Part shown: in pieces, positions 12,095 to 22,614 of the stretch | Position numbering within the stretch: position 1 is the first letter of the stretch | How the letters are laid out: each line of letters opens with the position of its first letter | Assembly: GCA_004794785.1 (NCBI GenBank) | Contig: SJOL01006435.1 | Coordinates: 198,285-262,284 of the forward strand | Length of the DNA stretch: 64,000 nucleotides | Reading direction: 5' to 3' | From: Opisthorchis felineus | Taxonomy: Eukaryota; Platyhelminthes; Trematoda; Opisthorchiida; Opisthorchiidae | Position numbers and translations under genes: made by a program | The notes under the pieces: generated by a model | Databases searched by the model: none | What the model was told of the DNA's origin: nothing | Seen by the model: the letters and a program-made list of their open reading frames with translations, nothing else

Positions 12095-12350
12095 CATCAC
12101 TCATAGGGTTGCTAAAAACTCTTCGACACACAACGGCCGGCTTCGCACGTCCTTCTTGGGGCTCACCAGTTAGGCACCCGTCAGACCTATGTTCTACTTG
12201 AATCCAACTTGCACGAGATTCGACAAATAGGTTCATTTGCATACCAATTTGGTTTTCACATGAGACCCAGCCGAATCTCTCCTTTATGATGTGCCTCTTC
12301 AACTGAATGTGCAGCGTCAGGTCTCTTCATGTTGAAGGAGGCGTCGTCCT
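12095..12350 (-). repeat. Hammerhead repeat, decayed copy
   Basis: This is the reverse orientation of the 307 bp hammerhead unit. The ribozyme region (12102-12191) keeps stem II sequence and the outer stem but has core changes: CTGATGA has become CTGGTGA and GAAAC has become GAAGC. It should not cleave. It lies inside the old PLE, so it inserted after that element. Confidence 0.8.
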
Positions 12351-12364
12351 TGAAAGCCACGTGA

Positions 12365-12520
12365 GTGACGTAGATGGTGCATCATGGGTTCAACTAGAGT
12401 ATAAGGTCGACGGAAACTCGGGGACTGTGTCTAAATGATGAGCAAAAGGTGGGCGAAACCGGTCAGGGACTGTCGAAATGTTTTAAGCAACCCTGTGATT
12501 AGTGTTTCACACGCATCCTA
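12365..12520 (+). repeat. Hammerhead repeat, decayed copy (inverted partner)
   Basis: Plus-strand copy facing 12095-12350. It has the GGAAACTCGGGGACTG block, then ATGATGA in place of CTGATGA, a damaged stem II, GCGAAACCGGTC, and the outer stem around 12400 and 12490. Loss of the first core cytosine should abolish cleavage. Confidence 0.8.
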
Positions 12521-12529
12521 TGTAATTCT

Positions 12530-13430
12530 TTATAGATGCTCGATTTGCCGCTGAGGTTTTTCCACCTCATTTGGTGGAGAAACTATTTGGTCCACTACCA
12601 ATCCTATGGAGGCGTATAACTTGTGGATTTTTGATGGCTGCTGAAGCTGGGTTTCTAATGTACTTTTAGGACAGCATCTTTATGACTTACCTTGTACGCG
12701 GTGGTCCCACTGTCAATCTTTTGGGTAAAATCCGTTGGCTAGGTGCTTTTTGACTTTTGGTAGATAATCTCTTTTAGCCACAACAATGAGGGCAGAAACC
12801 TCATCCGTCTTCTTAACCCCAATATCATTTAAATGTTTTAAGAACTTTATTCCTCGTTCTTCTCTTTCAATATTTAGAGCTCTTCTGGTATCTAAGGACG
12901 GTGATTAGCTGCATCCGTAGTTCCCCCCGCTTCAGTTGCTCGAATTTCTTAAAAAATGGATTCAACACCAGGAACTAGTTTCTCTCTGTTTCTCTCATTG
13001 CAATTCGTTTCGCAACAGTCGACGTTTTTCCCAAATTAGTGGTCTAGTTAATACATCCACTACGCTGCAATAAGTAGTAGACGGCTTACTTTTTGGCTGT
13101 TTACCCATTGGAACACTGAGTTATAGAAAACGACCTCTGAAATTAAGGCTTTTACTTCTGTCCTTATGGTGTTGAATAACTGGAAGTCTGTGGAAGACGG
13201 CAAGGGCTGAAGATCCTGTTTGAACCAACATGAGGGGTCGTAGATGTCGGCTAGATGCTGAGTAGCCGAGCTAAGCATTTGGCCGCTGGGAAAGCTACTT
13301 AGGCAGAAGCGAGAGGCGTTTCAGGCGGTTTAAGGACGATTATGAAAGGGCATATTTGATCCATTGCCCAATGAGAATACTGTCCTCTAGTTTATTCACT
13401 CTCAAATGTTTAGGAAGTCCGAAACGCGCA
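12530..13430 (-). pseudogene. Decayed Penelope-like element, N-terminal part (right part of the same element)
   Basis: Read on the minus strand this is the front half of the PLE protein: VLKPPETPLASA (intact copy: VKPPDTSVAPA), STDFQLFNTIRTEV (intact: PTDFQMLSTKATEV), PGVESIFKK and ELRMQLITVL (intact: PSVESVFQK, KLRVQLVTVL), then DYLPKVKKHLANG (intact: DYLQKVRQHLADG). It is in line with 10340-12090, separated only by the two inserted hammerhead repeats, so the two parts are one ancient element of about 2.7 kb without the insert. Frameshifts and stops are frequent. Confidence 0.78.
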
Positions 13431-13449
13431 TGACCGTTTGGGCCTTTTG

Positions 13450-14620
13450 GGCAACTTTATCGATCCGGCTTGTCAGTCATCCAGCTTGCCGACTTCCTTC
13501 CAGTGAGGCCTGACCTGCCATAATTCGAGACGTGATTTAGTTCACCTGTTTTCTGGGCTTATATGAGTTCGATGTTACCGAAGCAGCTAAGAACAATGGT
13601 TAGTTCGGATGAGACCGACAGTGCCGGTTGTTTTCAAAACCAACTTGTCACGCAAGTAAAAGCGAAACGGCTCTGCTGTGGATTCAAGTTATCTGGACCA
13701 AGTAGCATACGATCACTGAATCTGGTACTGTAAGGACTCGATGCTTCAAATTGCTCTACTCGCAACATCGTAAACACAAATCACCTAAAAAAACATGCGC
13801 CTAACGTTAATTAGATTTACTAAAGCTCAGTAGCAGAGCCTGAGTTTTCGATTAGCAACCGTGAATCGCTCTGAAATTTCTGTTGAACTATCTAAACTTT
13901 TTTGATGTCGGTTGATTTCGGCATTGTTGAAACAAGGTACAACATCTCTTGAATGGCATAGTCTTCAGTTTGAAACAGGAATCCTTGCAAGAACATCAGA
14001 TTGCTTGGGGAACAGTTTTTTAATGACATTTCCCCCAGCCAGTCAGCTCAGAGGAAGAACAAATCCACACGATACGTGGGACTGAGAAATTGCCATTCGA
14101 GAGACCAGTCAGTACATGACCATGTGATGTGGTTCACACGATTGAATGATGTGTGGCATCATACCCTGTCTGTACCTCAGTTCTGTCACTCCTTTCTATA
14201 CATCCTCCCTCTCTTACCTTGCTTGAACCCACTGTTTTCTGCGTTTACCCCATGTGTTTGGTATTCACCCACAATCCCTCGTGAAGTTTTGACCTTTAAC
14301 ATGTTGAACCAATTTTGACGAACATTTCACGCGCGATTTTCGACCACTTGCGTTAGCACGTGCTGTGCGCGCACGTTTTTCGCTAACGCAAATCGATTAG
14401 TCGTTTTCTCCGGGCTTTCTTTGGGCTTGCACCGATTCGTGCAGCAGTTAGACGGAAATCCCCATAATTTGGAATTTGTACCCCTTTCATGTACGTGTTT
14501 TGTACATGTAGTACCGCATTTTGTTGATAAATCTCAAGATTTCGCAATTCTTGGCTTGTGATGTCGCGCGTCACTCAATTGGGCTTCCCAGAATACGTCA
14601 CGTACATTACATTGTCTAAG
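13450..14620. other. No recognisable gene
   Basis: Contains a plus-strand frame at 14001-14318 without recognisable features. The right edge could include the 5' end of the decayed PLE but no terminal repeat can be made out. Confidence 0.45.
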
Positions 14621-14625
14621 CGAGA

Positions 14626-14828
14626 GCCAATCACACCGCTGATCAGCCGCTTGTGGCCGAACGATTAGGTGCTCAAACTACTAGCCGGGAGGTTGCGGGT
14701 TGGAGATTCCCTGGAGTTACGTGAGATGCGCACTGCTGATTACTCCCCATAAGGGTGCACAGCTGCACAGAGTTTCTCGGACTTTTTCGCAAATTGATTT
14801 CACCTACAGAACGAAATCTCTATCAATA
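14626..14828 (+). repeat. tRNA-derived SINE, family S1
   Basis: A well-preserved copy. The tRNA-like head has TGTGGCCGAACGATTAGG (A box, 14652-14669), then CTAGCCGGGAGGTTGCGGG leading to the B-box position. The body has GATGCGCACTGCTGATTAC, CCCCATAAGGGTGCACAGC and ends in the CACCTACAGAACGAAATCTC block. The head resembles Leu/Ser tRNA (GTGGCCGA start of the D arm). Confidence 0.8.
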
Positions 14829-14829
14829 A

Positions 14830-15216
14830 CAGTTCATTACCTAGAGTCTCCAAGCAAAAGTTGTTTGAACTTCTCTCAAGTTAAGACTCACTGTTCAGTC
14901 TCTCCAAACCTACATAAATGTGGTTGTAAACGTTCTGCCAGCCTCTCGTGATGCGCGGTTATTTGTGGACCCATGTCAGCTTCCAAAACCAGTAACCATT
15001 TCGAAACAGACAGGGCATATCCGCTCGGAGATTCGATGAAATTCATGGATTTGTTATTCGTGCTGTAATTCCGGCAAAGACTACCTCAAAGTAAAAACGT
15101 GCAAGTCTTCATGGAATGCAGAATGTTAAATTCTAGAGGTTCAACCAGAAAGCGGTGACCTGGACTGAAAGATGACACCGTTATTGTGCTTCATCCACGC
15201 AGAATTTGAATAACTT
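14830..15216. other. No recognisable gene
   Basis: Single-copy-looking sequence up to the assembly gap. Confidence 0.4.
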
Positions 15217-16127
15217 NNNNNNNNNNNNNNNNNNNNNNNNNNNNNNNNNNNNNNNNNNNNNNNNNNNNNNNNNNNNNNNNNNNNNNNNNNNNNNNNNNNN
15301 NNNNNNNNNNNNNNNNNNNNNNNNNNNNNNNNNNNNNNNNNNNNNNNNNNNNNNNNNNNNNNNNNNNNNNNNNNNNNNNNNNNNNNNNNNNNNNNNNNNN
15401 NNNNNNNNNNNNNNNNNNNNNNNNNNNNNNNNNNNNNNNNNNNNNNNNNNNNNNNNNNNNNNNNNNNNNNNNNNNNNNNNNNNNNNNNNNNNNNNNNNNN
15501 NNNNNNNNNNNNNNNNNNNNNNNNNNNNNNNNNNNNNNNNNNNNNNNNNNNNNNNNNNNNNNNNNNNNNNNNNNNNNNNNNNNNNNNNNNNNNNNNNNNN
15601 NNNNNNNNNNNNNNNNNNNNNNNNNNNNNNNNNNNNNNNNNNNNNNNNNNNNNNNNNNNNNNNNNNNNNNNNNNNNNNNNNNNNNNNNNNNNNNNNNNNN
15701 NNNNNNNNNNNNNNNNNNNNNNNNNNNNNNNNNNNNNNNNNNNNNNNNNNNNNNNNNNNNNNNNNNNNNNNNNNNNNNNNNNNNNNNNNNNNNNNNNNNN
15801 NNNNNNNNNNNNNNNNNNNNNNNNNNNNNNNNNNNNNNNNNNNNNNNNNNNNNNNNNNNNNNNNNNNNNNNNNNNNNNNNNNNNNNNNNNNNNNNNNNNN
15901 NNNNNNNNNNNNNNNNNNNNNNNNNNNNNNNNNNNNNNNNNNNNNNNNNNNNNNNNNNNNNNNNNNNNNNNNNNNNNNNNNNNNNNNNNNNNNNNNNNNN
16001 NNNNNNNNNNNNNNNNNNNNNNNNNNNNNNNNNNNNNNNNNNNNNNNNNNNNNNNNNNNNNNNNNNNNNNNNNNNNNNNNNNNNNNNNNNNNNNNNNNNN
16101 NNNNNNNNNNNNNNNNNAAAATCGTTG
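15217..16127. other. Assembly gap (N run)
   Basis: 911 undetermined bases. Long open frames that appear to cross it are artefacts. Confidence 0.99.
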
Positions 16128-16640
16128 ACGAATCGGTTCATGTTCTGAGTTCGAAACCGTGTATAAAGTATGAGAAAACGTGAAAAATGGAGTGCGAGAA
16201 CGTGGCCTGATCTTTTGAACATCCAGGCAGTTGAATGAAAGGCTTGTATACTTGCTTCACAAACTTGCATTTTTGCAGGCACATGCGAAAAAGATGTGCT
16301 TTAGTTCTGAAGAATAATGGGTTTCGTTCTACTGTGAAGTAGTCAAAACTTGATTCAGATTATTCTGACCGCAACAGTGTTTCGCATTTATTGATTTATG
16401 CCTTGTTACAGAGAAAGAAAGCATGGGGACCGCGTGATCCCCACTGCGCTTTGTTGGAGACGCTTCAAGATATGGCTGGCAACCGATATCAGTGATGCTG
16501 TTGTCGTCAGTTTCTATTCAGATTGCGTGAATGAGTGTCTGGAGGTGTAGGCACGTCGGAATGATTGCAGTAAGTTAGCACTAAGTCCATTCCCCGTCCA
16601 CCTTTATTCTTTTCTTCAAAATCGGGCTTTCAAATAAATC
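16128..16640. other. No recognisable gene
   Basis: No repeat or coding signal seen between the gap and the repeat cluster at 16645. Confidence 0.4.
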
Positions 16641-16644
16641 ATGG

Positions 16645-16712
16645 TTGTACGGCAGCGAAGCATCGGTGTTGAATACTGATGTCATGCTGTCGATGTTGAT
16701 GATGATGCCTTC
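16645..16712 (+). repeat. SINE tail fragment (S2/R3-type)
   Basis: GGCAGCGAAGCATCGGTGTT followed by an ATACTGATGTCATGCTGTCG block also occurs at 44815-44870 and partly at the window start. It directly precedes the R4 repeat. Confidence 0.5.
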
Positions 16713-17015
16713 TTACAGGTGTAACGGTGGGTACTACTGATGACGCATGCGAGTAGTATGTGTGTTCTCGTAACTCCACCTTGATCTAATGGAAGGTGGG
16801 ATTTATTACGGAATTTGTGGAACTACTTTGCAGTTTTCGCTTGCGATAGTCAATGAATATCCAGGAGGTTCAAGAAGAGGCGTTCAAGAAGAAGACGGAT
16901 ATTCCGTTTTTAAAAACAATGTGCAAATGAGAGTTTGACTTTCCTGTCCAATAGTCTGTAACCGTATAGTTGGTGTTTTTCTAATAAACTACTCCGCAGC
17001 GAGCGGCCTTCCTTT
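16713..17015 (+). repeat. Dispersed repeat R4
   Basis: A repeat of about 300 bp also found at 22862-23155 (+), 23640-23930 (-), 31955-32190 (+, decayed) and 34340-34590 (-, decayed). The head is an imperfect hairpin, TACTAC (16732-16737) to GTAGTA (16753-16758) around GCATGC. A CATTCGTTTACAATTG-like middle, GAATATCCAGGAGG, TTTTTAAAAACAA and CTTTCCTGTCCAATAGT follow, ending near CTAATAAACTACTCCGC. It has no open frame and no tRNA-like head, and its class is unknown. Confidence 0.75.
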
Positions 17016-17019
17016 CTGC

Positions 17020-17850
17020 ACATTTAGCTCACATCTGTTCACCATCCGTCTGGGGTTGGGTGAACTGGTTCCAATTTCGATGCTATGCGCACGTTATAAA
17101 TCTTTCCAATCATCAAATCAGTTCCTTTTTGAACGAACAAAAATAGCGAGGTCACGTGATTTCTACTCGAAATAATCCAGCCGTAAACCGGGCGTTGTAG
17201 GATTTTTCTGCGTCATTAGGACGGTACTCTTCAAAAACTGACAAACAATCCATAGACTGTGTTAAACAAGGCATGCGAATGCCGACAGTCGTGCCGGAAA
17301 TTCCCTGATTAGCCTTTCGTTTCTACCCTAATTTAACCTTTGCAGATATTGTATATGTTCCCAGTGAGATTATAGCAAAATGGTTTGGGCATATATTACG
17401 CCCAATAGAGTTGACATAACAGACTATGACACGTATTGTGAGTGCGAAGAGAGAAGAATGTGAGCCGTCCGTGTCATGGAATTGTCCCCGAGCGCTAAAC
17501 GAACCTGCGATATCGTTCTTGCCCTTCTAGAAATTAGAACTTCGAAAACTTCCTTATAACCCACCCAACTATGGATGACAAGTGTATACAACGGGTCTGT
17601 GTCTGTGAAAGTCGTGTACAGTGTTTCCTTAAAAAACAGAGCATCCGAAAGACAAAGGTCAAACTTGCACCTTCTGATGCGTCTCCCTTCGGAGGACCGA
17701 CCGCTGTCCTAATTTTTTGTGAAATCCCTGACTTCCTACCCGCGCGACCCAAAAATACGCGAACCGAGAGAAAGTGGTCCTTTGATGGTGAGTCCTTACC
17801 TAGCTGCACCTGCGATGCCCGATAGATAGTGACCAAACTAATGCGTTTAT
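17020..17850. other. No recognisable gene
   Basis: Open frames of about 80-110 codons overlap on both strands at 17534-17863 but show no domain and none is supported by splice-site context. Confidence 0.4.
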
Positions 17851-17852
17851 CA

Positions 17853-18160
17853 GCGAAATACACTCATTTGCAAACAAATTTGGTTTTGCGAGAGACTCAC
17901 CTGGAACCCAGCTGAATCTCTCGTTTGTGATGTTTCCAGGCAACTGAATGTGCTGCACCAGGCCGCCTCATTTTTCAGTTGCTACGATATTCGAGATATC
18001 GCGATACATGTATATTCGTAATGCACTACTCATAAGGTTGCTGAAAATTCTTCGACAGCCCACGACCGGTTTCGCCCTTCTTGGGGCTCATCAGGTAGGC
18101 GCAGTCCCCGAGTTTCCGTCAACCTTATGTTCTACTTGAAACCAAATTGCACGAAATTGG
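17853..18160 (-). repeat. Hammerhead repeat, full unit 1 of a tandem pair
   Basis: A complete unit, followed without a break by a second unit starting with the same CGAAATACACTCAT at 18161, giving a period of 307 bases. On the minus strand the order is the hammerhead (18031-18129), then GCATTACGAATATACATG, CGATATCTCGAATATCG, GCAGCACATTCAGTTGCC, CACAAACGAGAGATTCAGC, GAGTCTCTCGC and AAATTTGTTTGCAAATGAG. The size, the tandem arrangement and the type I hammerhead match animal retrozymes and the schistosome Sm-alpha repeat in design. No coding capacity. Confidence 0.88.
18031..18129 (-). ncRNA. Hammerhead ribozyme, type I, complete core
   Basis: On the minus strand CTGATGA (18088-18094) is followed by stem II GCCC/GGGC with loop CAAGAA, then GAAA and the cleavage triplet GTC (18064-18066). 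Stem I is made by GCCTAC with GTGGGC (one G-U pair) next to the core and, beyond an internal loop, by a perfect 10 bp pairing of CATAAGGTTG with CAACCTTATG. Stem III is minimal (AC/GT with a 2-base loop), as in PLE and retrozyme hammerheads, which often act as dimers. All invariant core nucleotides are present. Confidence 0.88.
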
Positions 18161-18394
18161 CGAAATACACTCATCTGCAAACAAATTTGGTTTTGCGAGA
18201 GACTCACCTGGAACCCAGCTGAATCTCTCGTTTGTGATGTTTCCAGGCAACTGAATGTGCTGCACCAGGCCGCCTCATTTTTCAGTTGCTACGATATTCG
18301 AGATATCGCGATACATGTATATTCGTACTGCACTACTCATAAGGTTGTTGAAAATTCTTCGACAGCCCACGACCGGTTTCGCCCCTCTTGGGCT
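18161..18394 (-). repeat. Hammerhead repeat, truncated unit 2 of the tandem pair
   Basis: Nearly identical to unit 1 until the ribozyme, where it breaks off inside stem II: GAAAC is present but CTGATGA is missing. The break is the junction with an opposite-strand copy that begins at about 18395. Confidence 0.88.
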
Positions 18395-18541
18395 AATTCC
18401 GTGCAATTTGGTTTCAAGTAGAACATAAGGTTGACGGAAAATCGGGGACTGCGCCTATCTGATGAGCCCCAAGAAGGGCGAAACCGGTCGTGAGCTGTCG
18501 AAGAATTTTCAGCAACCTTATGAGTAGTGCATTGCGAATAT
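18395..18541 (+). repeat. Hammerhead repeat, partial inverted copy
   Basis: Starts at GTGCAATTTGGTTTCAAGTA, contains a complete ribozyme and stops shortly after GAGTAGTGCATT. Together with the two units to its left it makes a tandem plus head-to-head arrangement. Confidence 0.88.
18424..18522 (+). ncRNA. Hammerhead ribozyme, complete core
   Basis: CTGATGA at 18459-18465, stem II GCCC/GGGC, GAAA at 18480-18483, cleavage triplet GTC at 18487-18489, and the 10 bp outer stem CATAAGGTTG/CAACCTTATG (18424-18433 with 18513-18522). The core is intact, but the inner part of stem I has one A-C mismatch and two G-U pairs, so it may be slower than the 18031-18129 copy. Confidence 0.85.
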
Positions 18542-18544
18542 AAT

Positions 18545-19825
18545 ACGTTTATCCGTTATAGTGACACGGATTGTTATCCGCTGTTCGGTGAAAGTGACTG
18601 GTATGCTGATAAATAGCCTTTCTGTATATGGTCAGCAGTCATCCTAATAGCCACGAAACCTGTAGTCATATGAGGTAGAATCGCCTGCCGATAAATCAGC
18701 TCAGTGGCAGATAAGAGCTAGACATCCACATTTCCGTAATTGTCAGAATAGCGCGAAGCACTTGTGCAATTACGGGTGTACATTTTACCAGGCCATATGA
18801 ATCTGAACAGCGCTTCAAACTGACAAAATAGATTTTACTTCGACGCTGAGTGATACTTTGCTTCAGAAACTAATGAGCCTTTTAACGCAAGCACCCGGGA
18901 GCATAACTATAAGATTCAACAACCAGAACCCTGCTGGTGTCCTGGTGCCAGGCCATCGAACCTGATAATGATGAGATTAGTAATACCACGGCCTAAGAAC
19001 TAACCCGGCTAATCGGTTTGATCTGTCAAGGTTAAGTGATGAAAAAAATTCCGTGTACGAACTAACAAACTGCTAGTTGCTTCCGTTTGTTCAGGACAGA
19101 CCGATGAGAAATGAGGTCAGACTTGACAGAAGTTGCCCAGGTTAGGCATTTTTGTATGCAGGCAGGTCACCATCGTTACCATCGGTGACGGTTACATCAG
19201 ACAAAAACGCTGGTGCTTCACTGCCATACAACTACAGCAATTAATTGGAATAGAGTCTTTTGATGAAAAAAAGGGAAAATGGAGCAGGAATGGGGAGCTA
19301 GGGCGAGCTTACCACAAACATCAACGTTGCCCACCACCCAATCACTCAGTCAGACAATCTGGACAGAAACTGACCACATGAACGCCACTGACACCGGTTA
19401 GCAGCCATATCGTTCAGTGTCTCCGGCCAAGCACACGGAGGGTCACGCGGACCACACTTTGGGGGGAGGGGGCAAACAGCACCGACGGCACCAAAACTTT
19501 CCGTGACATCCACCATTCCCTTCTGCTATGTCAACTTCTGTCCACCTCTAGGTTACCGCCACTCTGCATCAGGCGTGGAAGCCTAATGCTGAGACAGCTC
19601 CAGTCTGAAGGCAATAGGTTGGGTGTCGGCGTGCCACTGAGCGTGCAACTGAGACATTTCCGACAATGTCTCCAACCACTGATGTGTCTCGTCTCGGAGT
19701 CCTGATCCAGGGAGACGGCAATGACCAGCGCAGCTGAGTTTTCTGGTAGTGGTTCTCATACTTCGCTGCCAAATCATTGCTCTACAATTCCTGACCTCCC
19801 CACCGGCTGACTAACATCTGTATTA
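18545..19825. other. No recognisable gene; upstream half may belong to an old PLE
   Basis: From about 19100 onward the base composition becomes C/A-rich and continues so into the PLE remnant at 19830, but no reverse transcriptase motif can be read. Confidence 0.4.
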
Positions 19826-19829
19826 AAGC

Positions 19830-20645
19830 AGATTTGTCTCAAAGCAAGATTATCCACATTAAGCAGTCACTGGGAAGGCATCCAGTATGTTTCACAGAAC
19901 GTACGCTTCGGTCACCCAGCTCAGATACAGCAACCAGACTGATAATTGAACCAAATGACACGGTGCAGATTCCGTACTACCAGCACATATATCAAAGCTT
20001 CCATCACATACTCTCCAGCTTCAACATCCGTCCCACTACAAATGCGCAACGTACTACAGAGACGAATGGTTCTCACGCGAGACCCGCACAACCCCGACGT
20101 TCGTGCCGTGTCCAAACGAACGATTGTACCGATAGTGTCCGTGCTTACACGGTTGGAAGTTGGACACAACCGACACTCTCGGACAGCCCCAAGACACGCA
20201 AGCAAGCTGAGGCGCGTCTCAGCTCTCGCATCCCATACACAGCTGATGATCATCGGTTCATCTTTGACAACGTGCCTACACTGTAGCAAAATCCCGACGT
20301 ACATGCACATGGGTGCTCTGCTGAATCAATGACTATTCGCATTCACGCCTTCGGACGTATGACAGTTTTATCTTCCATTTGGTCTGGCCTACTATATCAC
20401 ACAAAGTGACCCAAGCACGACAGACGACACGTGACACGACAATTTAGCCCCAAGGTCAGGTGTCAAACATGCGCATCGTGTGATACACACACATACTGGG
20501 GCACACCCGATTTCCACACCAATCACAACACGCACGACAATATATTGACCAGTCTGGGGTTAGCGACGACTTGATGTCATTCATTTGTTTCTTGATAAAG
20601 GCCACCCTCTGTGGTCGAAACCTCGGACAGCTTCATCAAATATAT
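19830..20645 (+). pseudogene. Remnant of a different Penelope-like element (GIY-YIG end)
   Basis: Three overlapping plus-strand frames together trace a PLE C-terminus. The linker before the endonuclease reads VQIPYYQHIYQSFHHILSSF and NIRPTT. Then come CTDSVRAY (GIY-YIG region), HASKLRRVSALASHTQ, and, after a frame change, DDHRFIFDNVPTL, which fits the conserved His and the FDNV segment of the PLE endonuclease. It is clearly diverged from the family of the intact element. The tail contains a CTTGATAAAGGCCACC...GTGGTCGAAACC hairpin (about 20592-20626), the position where PLEs often carry hammerheads. Confidence 0.6.
20590..20630 (+). ncRNA. Degenerate hammerhead-like motif
   Basis: TTGATAA replaces the CTGATGA box, followed by a 6 bp stem (GGCCAC/GTGGTC) and GAAAC. 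Two core positions deviate, so this is a relic if it was a hammerhead. Confidence 0.35.
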
Positions 20646-20649
20646 CCGC

Positions 20650-21905
20650 TGTGTGGTCACTATGATCCAACATTCCACAGGGGACAAACGCATTTCGGAA
20701 ACGCCCCTCTTGTCTTTTAATGGCTCATAACTGACACTGAAATGCTAGCATCGTCTGGATAGTTTGTCTTCAGTTAGGCGGCACTTGCTTCGGGACGTTC
20801 CCCTTGTTGTAACCCCTTCTGATGGATATAGGCTTGGTCCATACAGTACGAAAGAAGAATATTATGGATTTTTTTTCGCGGGTGTGTCCTGATTTCATTC
20901 AGCCCTTGTTTAGACAGACAAATTAGTCGTCATGCGAATGGTAAGCTGGGACACCTGCGATTTCGAGATCCTGTAAGTTACGAAAAGCCGTAAAAATAAG
21001 TCCCGAAAATAGGCCAACGTATTGGCTTGCATGCTTATCTCAAAAAATTTCGGAACACCCGAAGTAAGGGTGTAAATATCAACTATTTTTCGTATCCGTA
21101 TTACTTGAAGTAGGCTCTGTGTAACCCTTCCCATGGTTCTAAAAACAGTCTGCTACAGTTTCTCGTTCGTCGTTTCATCTGCCTGTGAGCTGTTTGACCG
21201 GTCGTTATCAACACAGATAGAATATTTTTTTCCGTTAGACAGTAAAAACATTCCCAGTTAAGTAGGATAGTCCGTTGTCACACCGATAGTAAACAACATA
21301 ACCCAATAACAAAACAGCGTCAATCATCCCACGGTCATGCATATCGGTGAAGTATACACTTAGGATGCTGAAGGGGTGGAACCAGACCGGGTTGGCGACT
21401 ATATCCATCCTGACTTAGCAGAATTGTCAGCCGGCGCCCATCTTGAAGATGGAGCCTACTTGGTCTGAGAGTGGGGTTATTAGTCCAGGTCGGAGTATAA
21501 ACAAACGTGATTTGCGTGCACTAAATTTTGATTTCAGGGTCAAGAGGACTGAAAGTCCGTTCAGAGCACGATGGTTCATTCTACATCTAGCAGCGCGATT
21601 CAGGGAGTGTGGAAACTGAGACGCATGTTGTCCACGAATATACATTCAGGAAGGAGCTGGTTAGTTGGTTGTGACTGGTTGTAATTCTATCTTCAGCTCC
21701 CTTGCAGTATGGGGAACGCGTAGGTGGACTTCTGGATTTCATCTGTTCCAGTGGGGATCTTTCAGCTGGTGAACAATTGAATTATAGGGACGTAGATAAC
21801 CAGGTGACTGGTTTACCCGCTAGTGGCATTTGGACTAACAGAAAACGAAAGGAAGCATTCAAAAAGGGGCTGACAACGCTGTGGAAAATGGTACTAGATC
21901 TAGAC
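20650..21905. other. No recognisable gene
   Basis: Short frames only; nothing shared with other parts of the window. Confidence 0.4.
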
Positions 21906-21909
21906 ATAA

Positions 21910-21954
21910 TACACTACTCATAAGGTTGCTGAAAATTTTTCAACAGCCCACGAT
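21910..21954 (-). repeat. Hammerhead repeat fragment
   Basis: A 45-base minus-strand piece containing CACTACTCATAAGGTTGC and CAACAGCCCACGA, i.e. the 3' stem I strand, directly joined to a plus-strand copy. Confidence 0.75.
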
Positions 21955-22245
21955 TCAAGCAGAACATAAGGATGACGAAAACTCGGGGACTGAGCCCACC
22001 TGATGAGCCCCAAGAAGGGCAAAACCGGTCGTGGGATGTCGAAGAATTTCAGCAACCTTGTGAGTAGTGTATTACGTCTATGCGGTGTATCGCGATATCT
22101 CGAATATCGTACCAACTGAAACATGAGGCAGCCTGTTGCAGCACATTCAGTTGCTTAGAGACATCATAAACGAGAGATTCAGCTGGATTCCAGGTGAGTC
22201 TCTCGCGAAACCCAATTTGTTTGCGAATGGGCGTATTTCGATAAC
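21955..22245 (+). repeat. Hammerhead repeat, near full-length
   Basis: The unit runs from TTCAAGCAGAACATAAGG through the ribozyme (21965-22062) to GTTTGCGAATGGGCG. CTGATGA (22000-22006) and stem II are intact, but the G that should follow stem II at 22021 is A, so the GAAA box reads AAAA. Change of this invariant G is expected to inactivate the ribozyme. Confidence 0.85.
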
Positions 22246-22394
22246 AGATCTATTTCAAACCAACCATTCACCTGTACTTGTGAAATAAACTCTGTTTCTG
22301 GTTGCCGTGTTGGCTGGTCAAAACGCCCGAACCGTAGCAAGATTGTAAACCTGCAGACAGTATAGCCGCGTATATGGAGCAAAAAACCGACTTT

Positions 22395-22570
22395 TTCCAA
22401 TCGAGATTTCATCCTGTAAGTGAACCCGACGGACGCTGAAAAGCGGAGATGCAACGTTAATCTGCTTTGTCTTTAAGCGAAATCATCTGGAGTGTTCATC
22501 ATACGGAACTCCAGAGAGTTTCGAACCCGCGACTTCCTGGCTAGTGGTTTGAACATTCAGCCGTGATTGA
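22395..22570 (-). repeat. tRNA-derived SINE, family S1 (reverse)
   Basis: Contains GATTTCATCCTGTAAGTGAA and, near the right end, TTTCGAACCCGCGACTTCC (reverse of a good B box) and CTGGCTAGTGGTTTGAAC. It forms an inverted pair with the S1 copy at 22615-22800. Confidence 0.8.
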
Positions 22571-22614
22571 AAGACGAATGGCGCTACATCGTGTCCAAGT
22601 GCGAAACAGTTACA

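Noticed and set aside
15191..16282. Long open frames on both strands
   Set aside because: They run through the 911-base N gap; there is no sequence behind them.
16732..16758. CTGATGA in the R4 hairpin as a hammerhead
   Set aside because: No GAAA box or cleavage triplet follows; GAGTAG stands in its place in all copies.
18031..18522. CRISPR-like array from the repeated blocks
   Set aside because: The units are long, tandem and inverted, contain ribozymes and have no spacer structure; the genome is eukaryotic.
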